NCBI GenBank assembly: GCA_049999725.1
Contig: JBNGIS010020624.1
Location: forward strand, 1 to 45,664
Source: Haplomitrium mnioides
Lineage: Eukaryota; Marchantiophyta; Haplomitriopsida; Calobryales
Length of the DNA stretch: 45,664 nt
Reading direction: 5' to 3'
The notes beneath the pieces are model-generated. The model saw nothing but the letters and a program-made list of their open reading frames with translations, did not search any database and was not told the origin of the DNA. This document shows, piece after piece, positions 21,960 through 31,635 of the stretch (position 1 is the stretch's first letter; each line of letters begins with the position of its first letter). The translations under genes and the position numbers were made by a program.

Positions 21960-22830
21960 ACAATCGCTACTTTGAACTAGGAACTGCTACTGAGTTCTTG
22001 TTTCACTTGGTAATTGCAAATACCATTTTTGTGATTTTGTATTGAAAAACATCAATTTTACGTTTGTAATTTTTTTTTTGCAAAAAAATCGTTTCTTAGA
22101 AATACAAATAGCGTATTTTATGTTGAGATTATATTTTAAAAGCTTTTTTTTATAATAAAAATTCTATTAAACAAGCAGTTATAGTTATTAAAATATTTTA
22201 TTAAAACACTATATTGGTGTGAATACACTATATTCATCAAAAACTATGCAAAACATATATGCTTTTATGAAAAAACTTTATATGCAAACGTAGATTTCTA
22301 TGCATGTAGGGACTTGAACTAGACTATGAGCGTCGTAGCTGTTAAAGCCTATACATGCATAGACTCCAAACAAGAATCGTAAAGCCTATGTGCGTATAAA
22401 CTTTGAATGAGAACTCTAAAGCCTATACGTGCATAGACTCCAACCAAGAATCCTAAAGCCTATGCTCACATAGACTATGAACAAGAACCCTAAAGCCTAT
22501 GTGAGCATAGACTTCAAATGAGAACCTTAAAGCCAATGCACGCATAGACTCCAAACAAGAATCCTAAAGCCTATACGAGCATAGACTTCAAATGAGAACC
22601 TTAAAGCCTATGCACGTATAGACTTCGAACTCCTAAAGCCTATGCGCGCATGGACTCCAAACAAGAACTCTAAAGCCTATGCGCGTATAGACTCTAAACA
22701 AGAATCCTAAAGCCTATCTGTGTATAGACTCTAAATGAGAACCCTAAAGCCTATACACGTATAGACTAATAAAGCATATAGGCATATGGACTCCAAACCA
22801 TTCTTGTATTAGCAATTAACATCAATTTAG
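21960..22830 (-). mobile_element. Unit E: tail-only copy of the composite element
   Basis: On the minus strand this is the 3' tail and terminus of the ParB-methyltransferase unit without its genes. The terminus is at 21960-22260 (ACAATCGCTACTTTGAAC at the edge). The 37-bp array is at 22290-22800, with about thirteen units of the form AGCCTATGCGCGTATAGAC plus a linker. The last bases resemble the AAGAATGGTTTG repeats found just after the genes in A, B and D. Homology ends near 22830, before any coding sequence. Its left edge sits inside a gypsy gag-pol fragment, giving direct evidence of insertion. Confidence 0.75.
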
Positions 22831-24157
22831 GACCATAATATGATTATGAGCACTCAACTTACTATCTTTAATGCAATACTAGGAAATTAATGGCACTATA
22901 GAACCATAATATGATCACTTTGCTATCTTGATTGCCATACAAAAAAAAATCTTCAATTTTCACCTTGATTAGAAACACATGGTACCAAAAATAAAAAATA
23001 TAGTCAATACATATAGTACCAAAATTCAAAAACATATTCATATTTAAACTCTATGTGCTAACTCTAGCTCTAAAGAGTCTATTGTGCTACAATTTCTCCT
23101 ATTTTGTAACAGCTTTTGAATACTTTAACATCAAATATACCACTTTGTCATGTATTAATCTTTCAACAAGAATATGCATTTTTGTTTCAACAACCATAGC
23201 TATTAATCATAAGTTAATGAAAAAAATGGTTTCATTTTCTTTATCATTTTATACGTATAGCTAGCAACCACAACAACCAATGTGGTTATCGCTTGAATTG
23301 ATGATAAGACTCCACTTGTGAGGTGCGATTGTTATAAATTCAATGTGTTTCACAAATTGAAGCATGTTCACCATAGGGTAGATTGAAACTTCCATTTCCT
23401 AGAGTTGTGAAAAGGCTTAGAGTAAAGTCATTCTATATTCACCTACATTTATAATTTACTAAATGTCCAATGATTCGCCACTAACTAACTAAAAGGGCTA
23501 TACATTTGGTGGAGGCAGTCTTAGCAGGGAAAAAGAAAAACTTAGAAGTGGAGAGTGCTCCATTTCATTCAGTGTAGATAGGTCTATTCCATTCATCCAG
23601 CTGTCAAAATACATGTCATGTTATGTAATGTGAGAGTGGGGAGGGAGGAAAGGGTTGCAAAGGAGAATGGATTTCTCCATTCCTAACTTTATTTCCTTGC
23701 TTTATTAAGGCAGACATATACAATATCCACACAATAATAAAACAATGTAAAGAATAAAATAGAAACAATTGTCTACTTATTTAGTAGAAAGAAGGTTATA
23801 TAATGAAAGAGGGGATGGGAGATCATATGAGAAGAAGGCCTACTGCCAATATTTCCTTGGTAAGCTTTTCATCACCACCCACTTTGAAATCGATGAAGTT
23901 GGCAAAGTTCCTTTGAAAAAACCCCGCAAGCTTCTTAAACATCTCTATGTACGTTGATGAAGTTCGGGAAGTTCCTCTGAAAAATCCCCGCAAGCTTTTT
24001 CAACATCTCTTTGTACATCTTCTTATCACTCCACTGCATACAACACACACAATCACTTCATCTGCCCTCTCTCTTTCCTCTAATACCACGCTCTGATGTT
24101 GACAATTGTTAGAAATTGTGCATCGAGCTCTTTGGATGAAGAATATTTGTTGGTTGG
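22831..24157. other. Unassigned region with a 64-bp duplication
   Basis: No gene is recognised. A tandem duplication lies at 23892-24019 (period 64 bp, each half starting GATGAAGTT and containing CCCCGCAAGCTT). Near 24090 the words ACCACGCTCTGATG and GTTGACAATTG resemble the complement of an initiator-tRNA primer-binding site with a retroelement edge, but no LTR could be matched. Confidence 0.4.
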
Positions 24158-24256
24158 CAATCAAGCTCAATTGTCAGCCCAACAGTTGATCGCAGGGTTG
24201 TACGCATGCAAATCAACCTTGGGAGTGTCCAATTGTTGGGCTTGCAATTGAGATTG
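24158..24256. repeat. Foldback (imperfect inverted repeat)
   Basis: Arm 1 (24158-24188) contains CTCAATTG and AGCCCAACA. Arm 2 (24230-24256) is its reverse complement, with about 24 of 27 positions paired after a 3-4 base bulge. The loop adds a GGGTTG/CAACCTT pairing. It could be a small MITE or a hairpin RNA locus; no protein-coding role is suggested. Confidence 0.5.
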
Positions 24257-25439
24257 TCATATGTAAGCATCTAAATGCCCATTGAGTGCCAACTCCTCCA
24301 ATTGCTAGTATGCAATCACCAACACTTGACAGATTGAAAATCTGCTTGAATTCAAAAGTGACTTCTGAAATGCCAACAATATCTTGGATTAGTCAAGATG
24401 TTGATCGTTTCCATGTGTGTTGGTCTCTTTCAAAGACATCAGATCTTGGAGATATCAATTGTACTTGTTGTTTAAAATCCTCTCCGACATTCACTTCAGC
24501 TGACGCTTCATTTATAAAATTTGTAAGGAATGTTTTTGAAATAGAGTAAAATTCCTGCCTTCTTGTATTGTATATTGGCATAGCATTCACCTTCGTGTAC
24601 CATGGTAATGTTGTCTAAGTGTTCTTGGTCAAAATACACCCATCTCCCTATCCAAGCTGCACCAAAATCAATTTCAATCAAAAGGCAATACTAAGAAGTC
24701 AAGTAGTCTTTCACATTTCTTTGATCTTGCCAACTCCTTTCTACACTCAACAAGCAGGTGACTGATGCATGTCATATCTCAATGCAATCTACTCATCAAA
24801 TTCTAGAAGATCAAAGAATATAAGAGAAAATTCTCTAGAGATGAGCAAGAAATGGAACTCAAAGAGCTTCAACATAGGGAAATTTCTTAGTTGGAGATGA
24901 ATTTGGCACTAGATAAGCTTATATTGGACTTGCCAATAATGTCGGAGATGAACTTGGTGCCAAAGAAGTGGTAGGTTTAAGAATAAGTCTAAGCAAAGAT
25001 AGTGGCCATCAATGTGGCAATCGTCGGACCCTTTAGGATGTAATTAGTGATAGTGACAAAATGTGCTTACCTACAAATGAGAACCAACAAGAAATATAAG
25101 AACTCAAGTTGAGAACTTTGAGAATTCAAGATGGTCATAACTCTAGAAAATTGCCAACATAAATTGGCTATAATGCAAATCATGCAACATAGAAAAAAGT
25201 TCAGTAATAATGAGCAATTGCAAGGGAAAAGGGATCATGAAGAACACTGGCAATGAAAAACATAAGTTTATGAAATAACTCAAGATTGGAGGTGACATTA
25301 TAACGGTGTTTGACCAAACAAAAAAATATTTGGTAAATGAAAAACTCTCCACAACCTCATTTCAACTCCAACACCTCTTGAAGCTCCTCCCTACTACCAA
25401 AATCAGCCATCGCCCCTTACATTGTTTGCACTCTTCCCT
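24257..25439. other. Unassigned region, possible remnant ORF on the minus strand
   Basis: On the minus strand from about 24590 to 24250 a frame runs for about 110 codons with a single stop (YNTRRQEFYSISKTFLTNF near its start). I do not recognise it. Two 20-bp stretches around GGAGATGAATTTGGCA and CGGAGATGAACTTGGTGC (near 24895 and 24948) repeat. The rest is AT-rich with no visible gene. Confidence 0.3.
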
Positions 25440-25575
25440 TTTCCAAAGCACTACGTATCCAAACCCAATGCGCACATAGGGTTCCGGTTTTCCTGCTCGC
25501 ATACGCGTGCATGGGGTCTGGAGTTAGGTCTTCAATAGCCCATGCGCGTATGGGCTCTCTGAAGAGCTTTATAAA
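25440..25575. repeat. Isolated palindromes outside the terminus of unit D
   Basis: Several CpG-rich palindromes occur here (for example CCCATGCGCGTATGGG near 25540 and ATACGCGTGCAT near 25500), followed by GGGTTC or GGCTCT words. They lie outside the conserved terminus of unit D, much as the 17100-17700 array lies outside unit C. Confidence 0.55.
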
Positions 25576-25896
25576 GTTCTCAACACATGAATTTGGCAAG
25601 AAAACAACGCAAATGCTTTGATTTTGCTTTGCTGTTTTGGTGCATTAGATCACAATGTCAGCAACAATTATTCTCACTTTTTATATGGAATTTTTGATGA
25701 GAAAATCCCAAAGAGAGCATTTTACTTGAAGACTTTGTGCTTAAGGTTTGGAGTTAGTATTTGAAAGCCCTTGCGTGTAAGAGCTCTCGATTGTTTTGCA
25801 TGTAGGAATTTTGCGAGAAATCTACACTTACGTTACTGCATAGATGCAGAATTCTACACTACTACCCAGATTTCAATTTGTTAATTTTCTGCATTT

Positions 25897-26170
25897 AACA
25901 GCCGCTACTTTGAACCAGGAACCGCTACTGAGTTCTTGTTTCACTTGGTAGTCGAAAATATTTTTTGTGATTTGGTATTGAAAAACATCAATTTTACGTT
26001 TGTTATATTTTTTTCGTAAAGAAAATCATTTTTTAGAAATAAAAATTGTGTATTTTACATTGAGATTATATTTGAAACATTTCCTTATAATAAACACCCT
26101 AGAAAACACGCATTTTGGCTATTGAAATATTTTATTAAAACGTCACACTATTGTGAATACACTAGTTCAA
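25897..26170 (-). mobile_element. Conserved right terminus of unit D
   Basis: This is the clearest terminus. It begins AACAGCCGCTACTTTGAACC and holds a perfect 8-bp direct repeat CCGCTACT at 25902-25909 and 25922-25929 (20 bp apart). GAGTTCTTGTTTCACTTGG and the AT-rich segment shared by all units follow. Flanking sequence on the outer side is not shared with any other unit. Confidence 0.75.
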
Positions 26171-26728
26171 AGTCTGTACCAGACTAGACATTCACGTTTG
26201 CTTGTAATTGTTTTCATAAAACTTTGAACCAAACTTTGAGCATCATAGCCAGTAAATCCTATGCAAGCATAGACTCCAAACTAGAACCCTTAAGCCTATG
26301 CACACATAGACTCCGAACGAGAATCCTAAAGCCTATGCGTGCTTAGACTCTGAACAAGAACAATAAGGCTATGCACACATGGACTTTGAACTAGAACTCT
26401 AAAGCCTTTGCACGCCAAGATTCTAAACAAGAACCCTAAAGCCTATGCAGGCACGGACTTTGAACGAGAGCTCTTTGGCTTATGCGTGTAAGGACTCTGA
26501 ACAACAACCTTAAAGCTTGTGCGCACATGGACTCCGAACCATTCTTAGATTAGCAATTGACTCTAAATCATTCTTAGATTAGCAATTGACTTCAAACCAT
26601 TCTTAGACTAACAATTGACTCAAACCATTCTTAGGCACACCAAATTGAATCAAGATGAAAGGACTTGAAATGGATTGAGAGTGCAACAAGATGAAACTTT
26701 GGCAAATAAAACTTTGTAGGAAAAATAC
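26171..26728. repeat. 3' tail array of unit D
   Basis: Seven or eight 37-bp units at 26250-26545 (TAAAGCCTATGCNNNCATAGAC type on the plus strand), then three repeats of TTCTTAGATTAGCAATTGAC up to the polyadenylation signal. It mirrors the tails of units A and B. No gene is seen. Confidence 0.8.
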
Positions 26729-26734
26729 TTTATT
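26729..26734 (-). terminator. Polyadenylation signal of copy D
   Basis: TTTATT on the plus strand (AATAAA on the gene strand), 26 bp downstream of the stop codon at 26763-26761. Confidence 0.6.
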
Positions 26735-28119
26735 AATAATACAATTGTTCAAACACATTCTCAAACTCTACCCTCCTCGGGAGGAATGGTCTCATCTAAA
26801 TCCAAAGGTTGAGCATCTACAGCCGTTAGAGAGTCCTGGCAAGACTTTCCAGTCCCAGATATTGCAACAAAGTTACCAGTAGCACTTGTAGTACCAGGAG
26901 GAACAGGTTCCTTGTGGTATGCATAAACTATATGTGACTTAGTCACATTGGATGGCAAGGAAGCCATCGTCAAAACCCTCTGAGGAATGTAGATAGACTG
27001 ATGTCTATCATATTCCACGGCAATGCAGTTTTGCATCAACTTTAAAGCACAGACAAGGCATGTACCAGACCTAGAGCCGAGATCTAGGATCCAATCCTAC
27101 TCTGTTGACAAATGGTTGATGAAAAAATTATAAAAAGCATGCGGCTTCTGATAAAATTGGTAGGAGCATCATCTCTTGGATGTTTGAGTTTTGCATAAAC
27201 TCCAAGGCAACTAAAAACACTACGCATGATCTGCCGAGGAAGTCCGATCAAAGAAGCAAGTTGCAAATTAAAGAGCCTCATGCTCCTCTTTCTTTCTTTA
27301 TTCCAACAGCCCACAGTCCAATATTCGTGGGTATGAGCGATTCTAGGACCACTAGAATGATGAATGTTGCTTTTGTCCCTATGAAAAGAAAAACAAACAA
27401 ATCAAACATTGCAACCAAAATGCAAGAGAAGTAAAAAGAAAGAGAAATAAAAAAACAAAACAAAACAAAAAAATCAAAGAACACCTTACTAGATGTCGTG
27501 GTCGATTGCACAGCAAAATTCTGAAAGGGCATCCTTGATGATGCCAAATTGTTGCGAAAAATGAATAATAACAAAAGACCAAAAGTTCAAAGTTGTAATT
27601 GCCGCAAAAGATGATACAATGTCAAAAATATCATCTTTTGAAAAAATTTTAGAGTCATCATGCTTTCATTCCTTAAGGTTGTAACCGTAAGGAATATCAA
27701 CAATAGCCAAAGTGAAACACCTAGGTTTCACAAGGTCCTTCAATTGTTGAGCATTGGCCTCCCCGTGAACTTGATAAAATGCCACGTTAAGACCATTGAC
27801 ATAGGACATTAAATCTTCTTCCTCATCTCTCACAACTCCTTCAGTTGTGAGAGATGCAACACCACTTTGCTACCGTGTTTTCCACTCTCTAGTGTTTTGG
27901 TAGTGGAGCAAAAAAGCGGGAGTATATGAGACTAAGGTGGGAGGCTGGTCTTGATCTTTAAAGGCTTCTTCGACCCTTGATTTTTTTTGACTTTTCGTAG
28001 CTGCTGTCAATTTTTTAGCCAACTTCTATTTAAAAGTTTTGTCCCCTTGCACAAAAAAAACAGAAAACATTATAGAGAGATAAAAAAACATTTTAAGGTA
28101 GAGAACAACACTTACTTTC

Positions 28120-28495
28120 ATGCGCGTTTGGACTTTGCTAATCCTGCATGCTTGGACTATGTAGTCCATGCGTGCATAGACTTTGCTGTACTTGCTCGCT
28201 TGGACTGCGAAGTCCAAACGCGCAGGGACTTGATGCCCTTGCTTACAAGAACATCAAAAGCCATGCGCACATGGACATCACAGTCCATGCACGCATGGAC
28301 TTTGGTGTTCAAGCGAGCATGGACTTTAAAAGTCCAAGCGCACTTAAACTACGAAGTCTATGCGCGCATGGAGATCAAAGTCCTTTCGCCCGAGGACTTC
28401 ATAGTCCAAGCACGCTTGGACTTCAAAGTCCATGCGGACATTGACTTCAAAGTCCTTGCATGCATGGACTTCAATGTCCTTGTGCGCATAGAACC
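28120..28495. repeat. Palindrome array in intron 2 of copy D
   Basis: About fifteen 24-25 bp units. One strand is open for 194 codons with an 8-residue period because the unit lacks stops; the other strand is open as well. Example unit: CAGTCCATGCACGCATGGAC near 28280. Confidence 0.85.
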
Positions 28496-30099
28496 TAAAC
28501 ATTTTTTTTTTAAACAAAGGACAATTTACAAAATAACTCAATGCAACTACAAAGAAATGAATGTGGTGTGAAAGGAAGAACTTACCAAAAGCTTCTTGAA
28601 GCTTGAATAAAAGGAAGCCTTCTTGGACTCTTTAGTGTGAAGAGGGTACTCCTCTCTTGCCTCCTCCCACGTGGTGCAATACACCTCAGAACAAAAACTT
28701 TTCACCATTACCACCAAAACTTTGTGTCTCTCTACCTCCCGAGACATCTCGTCCATTAAAAGCTCTCCAGCTTCCACCCGCTTCAAAATTGAAATCTTCA
28801 CCTCATCAAGAAGACCTTGAAAAGACCTCCAAGATATCCACTTCATATCCTCCATTCTCAACAAACCCTTGGCCATAGGCTTCTGGCCCTTTGCTGTATT
28901 TTTCTCCCACATTAAAAATATGCTCTATGGTAAATCCTAGAGCTTGCCACTTCGGAATGCTAGTTGGAACCAGTTGTCTTAAGAGGTGACTGTCTTCTCA
29001 AGAGTCAACTTGGGTTTGATCTCCAAGGTCTCCAGAACTAGCTCTCTTTTTAAGTTTTGGGATGAAACCATCCCACCCTCTACAAATCTTTGATGCCAAT
29101 ACTCAACCTTTTGAATGGAGGTCATTTCCAGCCTGTACCTCTGGTTGTAATTGTCATTGGTAGCAAAAATGTGGGCCTCTATTGGTGTGAGACCCACGTA
29201 GACATAACAATTGTAGAGCGACAGAGCAAGGTTCTTTGCTCCATATTTTGTGATTAGTAGTTGCCTTGCTGCAACACTGTGATTGCCTTTCACAATCTCA
29301 TAACGATACTTGTTAGTGTTCCTGATGTCGAACTCTGACTTGTCCTTCAACCCACAGTTTGGGTCAACCACTACTATAAAAAAATTGTGCACATACTTGT
29401 TGGTGAGCATTCTTTGCACTGGAAGCTCAACAAAATCCTCATTCAATCTTTGAATATGGAATGGACTCTAGTTGTCCACTCCAAGCTTGGGCAGATTCAA
29501 ATTTTCTAGCCTTATTGTTACTGTTTCTTCACAGACTTTGCAACGCTGGATTGCAGACTCCCTTATCTTATTCTTATCTTCCATAGACACTGTCTAAAGA
29601 TCCATCTATTCCCTTTCTTGAAAGTATGCAACCTCTTGTGGGATTTCTTTTTTGATCAAGATGTAGGAGCCTGAACGGGCTTTGCCTCCGAGTCTTGCCT
29701 TGAGTTGCTTGGTGATGAAGACGAAGGGGCAGTTGAAGTAGACTTTGCTGTAGATTCCGAGAGGGCTGGCTCCTCCTCAATAATGAATGCTAGTGTAGGC
29801 TTTTTCCTTTTTGCAGTCGGCTTCTTCTTCTTCGGAGCATTAACTAGCTCAAGCTGCTTTCTTTTCTTTGGTGATGAAGTACCTCTCGCGTGAACTAAGA
29901 ATGTTGCCACGCTCAAATGCGGCATTAGTAATTGAATATTTATGCCCTGCTTGGGCTTCAGAATCTTGATTTGAATGGCGAGTTTGATGAAATCCTACTC
30001 GACGTGCTTTGCGTCTTTGTAGTCGTCCACGAAATCGGCCAGAAATTAAGTGAACTAAAAATAAAGATATAAAACAATTAGGCATAAGTAAAAGTGTAA

Positions 30100-30685
30100 G
30101 ACTCGACATTCACATTGCGCACGGACTTCAATAACATACTGAGCATGCAAAGAACAATGGAGTCCATGCACGCATGGATGATGGGAGTCCATGTTTGCAT
30201 GGACGATGGGAGTCTATGCTTGTATGGACGATGAGAGTCCATGCTCGTATGGATGATGGGAGTCCATGCTAGCATGGAGACTTGAGGTCCATGCGCGCAT
30301 GGACTCCCAAGTCTAAACACGCTTGGACTTCAATCTCCAACTGCGTCTGGACGTGGGAGTCCATGCATGCATGGACCCCGGTCTACAGGTGGCATGGACT
30401 CTCTTTGTCCATGTGCGCATGGACAAAGATCTCAATGCGCGCTTGGACTTGGGAGTTCCTGCGCGCAAGGACCCCATGTCTCTATGCTTGCATGGACTCC
30501 CATTGTCCAAGCACGCCTAGACATCAGAGTCCAAGCTCGCTTGGACTCCGAAGTCCATGCGCGCATGGAGATCAAAGTCCATGCGTGCATGGACAAAGGA
30601 GTCCATGTGAGCATGGAGACCTGAGGTTCATGCGCGCAAGGACCCCAAATCTCCATTCTCGCATGGACTCCTTGCGAGTTACAAG
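30100..30685. repeat. Palindrome array in intron 1 of copy D
   Basis: The longest array, about 23 units. The left third (30157-30280) has a strict 25-bp period with GATGGG linkers; the rest has 24-25 bp units. A perfect 18-bp palindrome GTCCATGCGCGCATGGAC lies at 30287-30304. Several neighbouring units are inverted or alternate in linker, so long hairpins are possible in the transcript. Confidence 0.9.
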
Positions 30686-31263
30686 TTAATAAAAAGAGGA
30701 AAAAAAGAAAAAGGATTTCAGAGTTCACCTTGCCATCTTCCCTTGAGGATTGAAGATGCACAGCAAAAATGTCTCTCTCCTTGTACTCAAAAAAATCAAA
30801 TCACTTGTGATTTGCACAATACACTATAATTGAGTCTTTGTCCTGCACAAACAACGCGATGTTGGCTTTCTTTCCCTCTCGTATCATAGTAATTTGGACC
30901 AGTAGACCCAAATTGAATTTTTTACCTTCACTAGCAAAAAGATAAAGATGTTGATCGGGGTCTTTCAAAGAACAGTAATTTACTAGCCATTTCCACTCCA
31001 ATCTTGCAGGCTCTAGAGCCTTGATGACATCCAAATACCTATATGGCTTCAATTGAGGAGGGCGGGAAACAATTCCTTGAGATGCCATTCTCAAGATAAT
31101 AAAAAAGAGTCTATTTGGAGTAAAAAAATGTAATGAACAAAAGTTTAGAAATCACTAAAGGCTAGAAATAGCAAAAAACTAAGTAAATGCAAAAACAGCC
31201 ATAACCAAAAAATGAAAACCAAAAACTGAACTCGCGACAATGGAAACTTTCCACCAACACTCC

Positions 31264-31270
31264 TTTTATA
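31264..31270 (-). promoter_or_regulatory. TATA box toward ParB-methyltransferase copy D
   Basis: TATAAAA on the minus strand, 176 bp before the ATG. Copy A has the same box 182 bp before its ATG. Confidence 0.55.
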
Positions 31271-31290
31271 GCTTAATTTCAAAAAACGCC

Positions 31291-31299
31291 TTTTCCCGC
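31291..31299. promoter_or_regulatory. E2F-like site of unit D
   Basis: TTTTCCCGC fits the plant E2F consensus and keeps the 20-bp spacing to the TATA box seen in unit A. Confidence 0.45.
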
Positions 31300-31360
31300 A
31301 AAAAATTGATTCACGGAGCTCTTGATACATAGGTTTGCCTAGGGCCAAAAAAAAAGTTAG

Positions 31361-31368
31361 TATATAAA
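31361..31368 (+). promoter_or_regulatory. TATA box toward the DUF7869 gene
   Basis: TATATAAA on the plus strand, 268 bp upstream of the DUF7869 ATG at 31636. Unit C keeps it on the minus strand (11885-11877), 265 bp from the equivalent codon. Confidence 0.5.
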
Positions 31369-31635
31369 GCATTGCTTGTTTTCATCTTTCCAATTTCTTT
31401 TTTTTCATTTTCTTCACAAAAAGTTCCTATTTTTGTCATTTTGAAAAAAAAAACGACAAAAACACATCTTTTGAGAGTGCTGTAAGAGGTTCATAATATT
31501 TGTCAAAATAATTCCTTGGAGTAATTGATTTTTAGAAAGCCTTTTCAATGGCTGGAGTTTTTAAAGGCAAGAAGAAGTTAGAATTTCAAGATTCATCTCT
31601 CACAAAAAATTGTTACTTTTGACAAGTAGTTTAAG

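Larger units (their letters stand above)
26761..31088 (-). pseudogene. ParB-domain DNA methyltransferase gene, copy D (best preserved motifs)
   Basis: Exons on the minus strand: 31088-30729 (120 codons), 30054-28586, about 28045-27490, and 27378-26761. The ATG at 31088-31086 is chosen because GAGAATGGC matches copy A. Exon 2 has a Lys-rich linker (29900-29700), then the ParB-like domain at about 29446-29080: YEIVKGNHSVAARQLL, YVGLTPIEAHIFA and NDNYNQRYRLEM. Exon 3 keeps motif IV as VDIPYGYN. Exon 4 has a good acceptor (CATAG before GGACAAAAGC), motif X (KHPRDDA) and a motif I region ending IAVEYDRHQ. Breaks: TGA at 30803-30801 where copy A has CGA, a stop at the third codon of exon 2, further stops in exons 2 and 3, and a 2-bp deletion in exon 4 near 27160. 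A partner DUF7869 gene diverges from it at 31636. Confidence 0.8.
31089..31635. promoter_or_regulatory. Divergent promoter region of unit D
   Basis: 547 bp between the start codons of copy D (minus) and the DUF7869 gene (plus). Two TATA boxes point outward about 90 bp apart: TATAAAA on the minus strand at 31270-31264 and TATATAAA on the plus strand at 31361-31368. An E2F-like TTTTCCCGC is at 31291-31299, just behind the minus-strand TATA. The layout and length match unit C. Confidence 0.65.

Noticed and set aside
24080-24120. Possible primer-binding site and LTR edge on the minus strand (ACCACGCTCTGATG, GTTGACAATTG)
   Set aside because: No paired LTR or retroelement protein was found next to it.
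27987-28571. A 194-codon open frame on the plus strand
   Set aside because: It runs through the intron 2 array of copy D on the antisense strand; its 8-residue period follows the 24-bp repeat and the other strand is open too.
29656-29925. Lys/Ser-rich frames read as a separate small basic protein
   Set aside because: They are the linker at the start of exon 2, in line with the same linker in copies A, B and C.
30100-30685. Regularly spaced palindromic repeats that look at first like a CRISPR array
   Set aside because: The spacing is too short and regular, there are no unique spacers or cas genes, and the context is a spliced plant gene.
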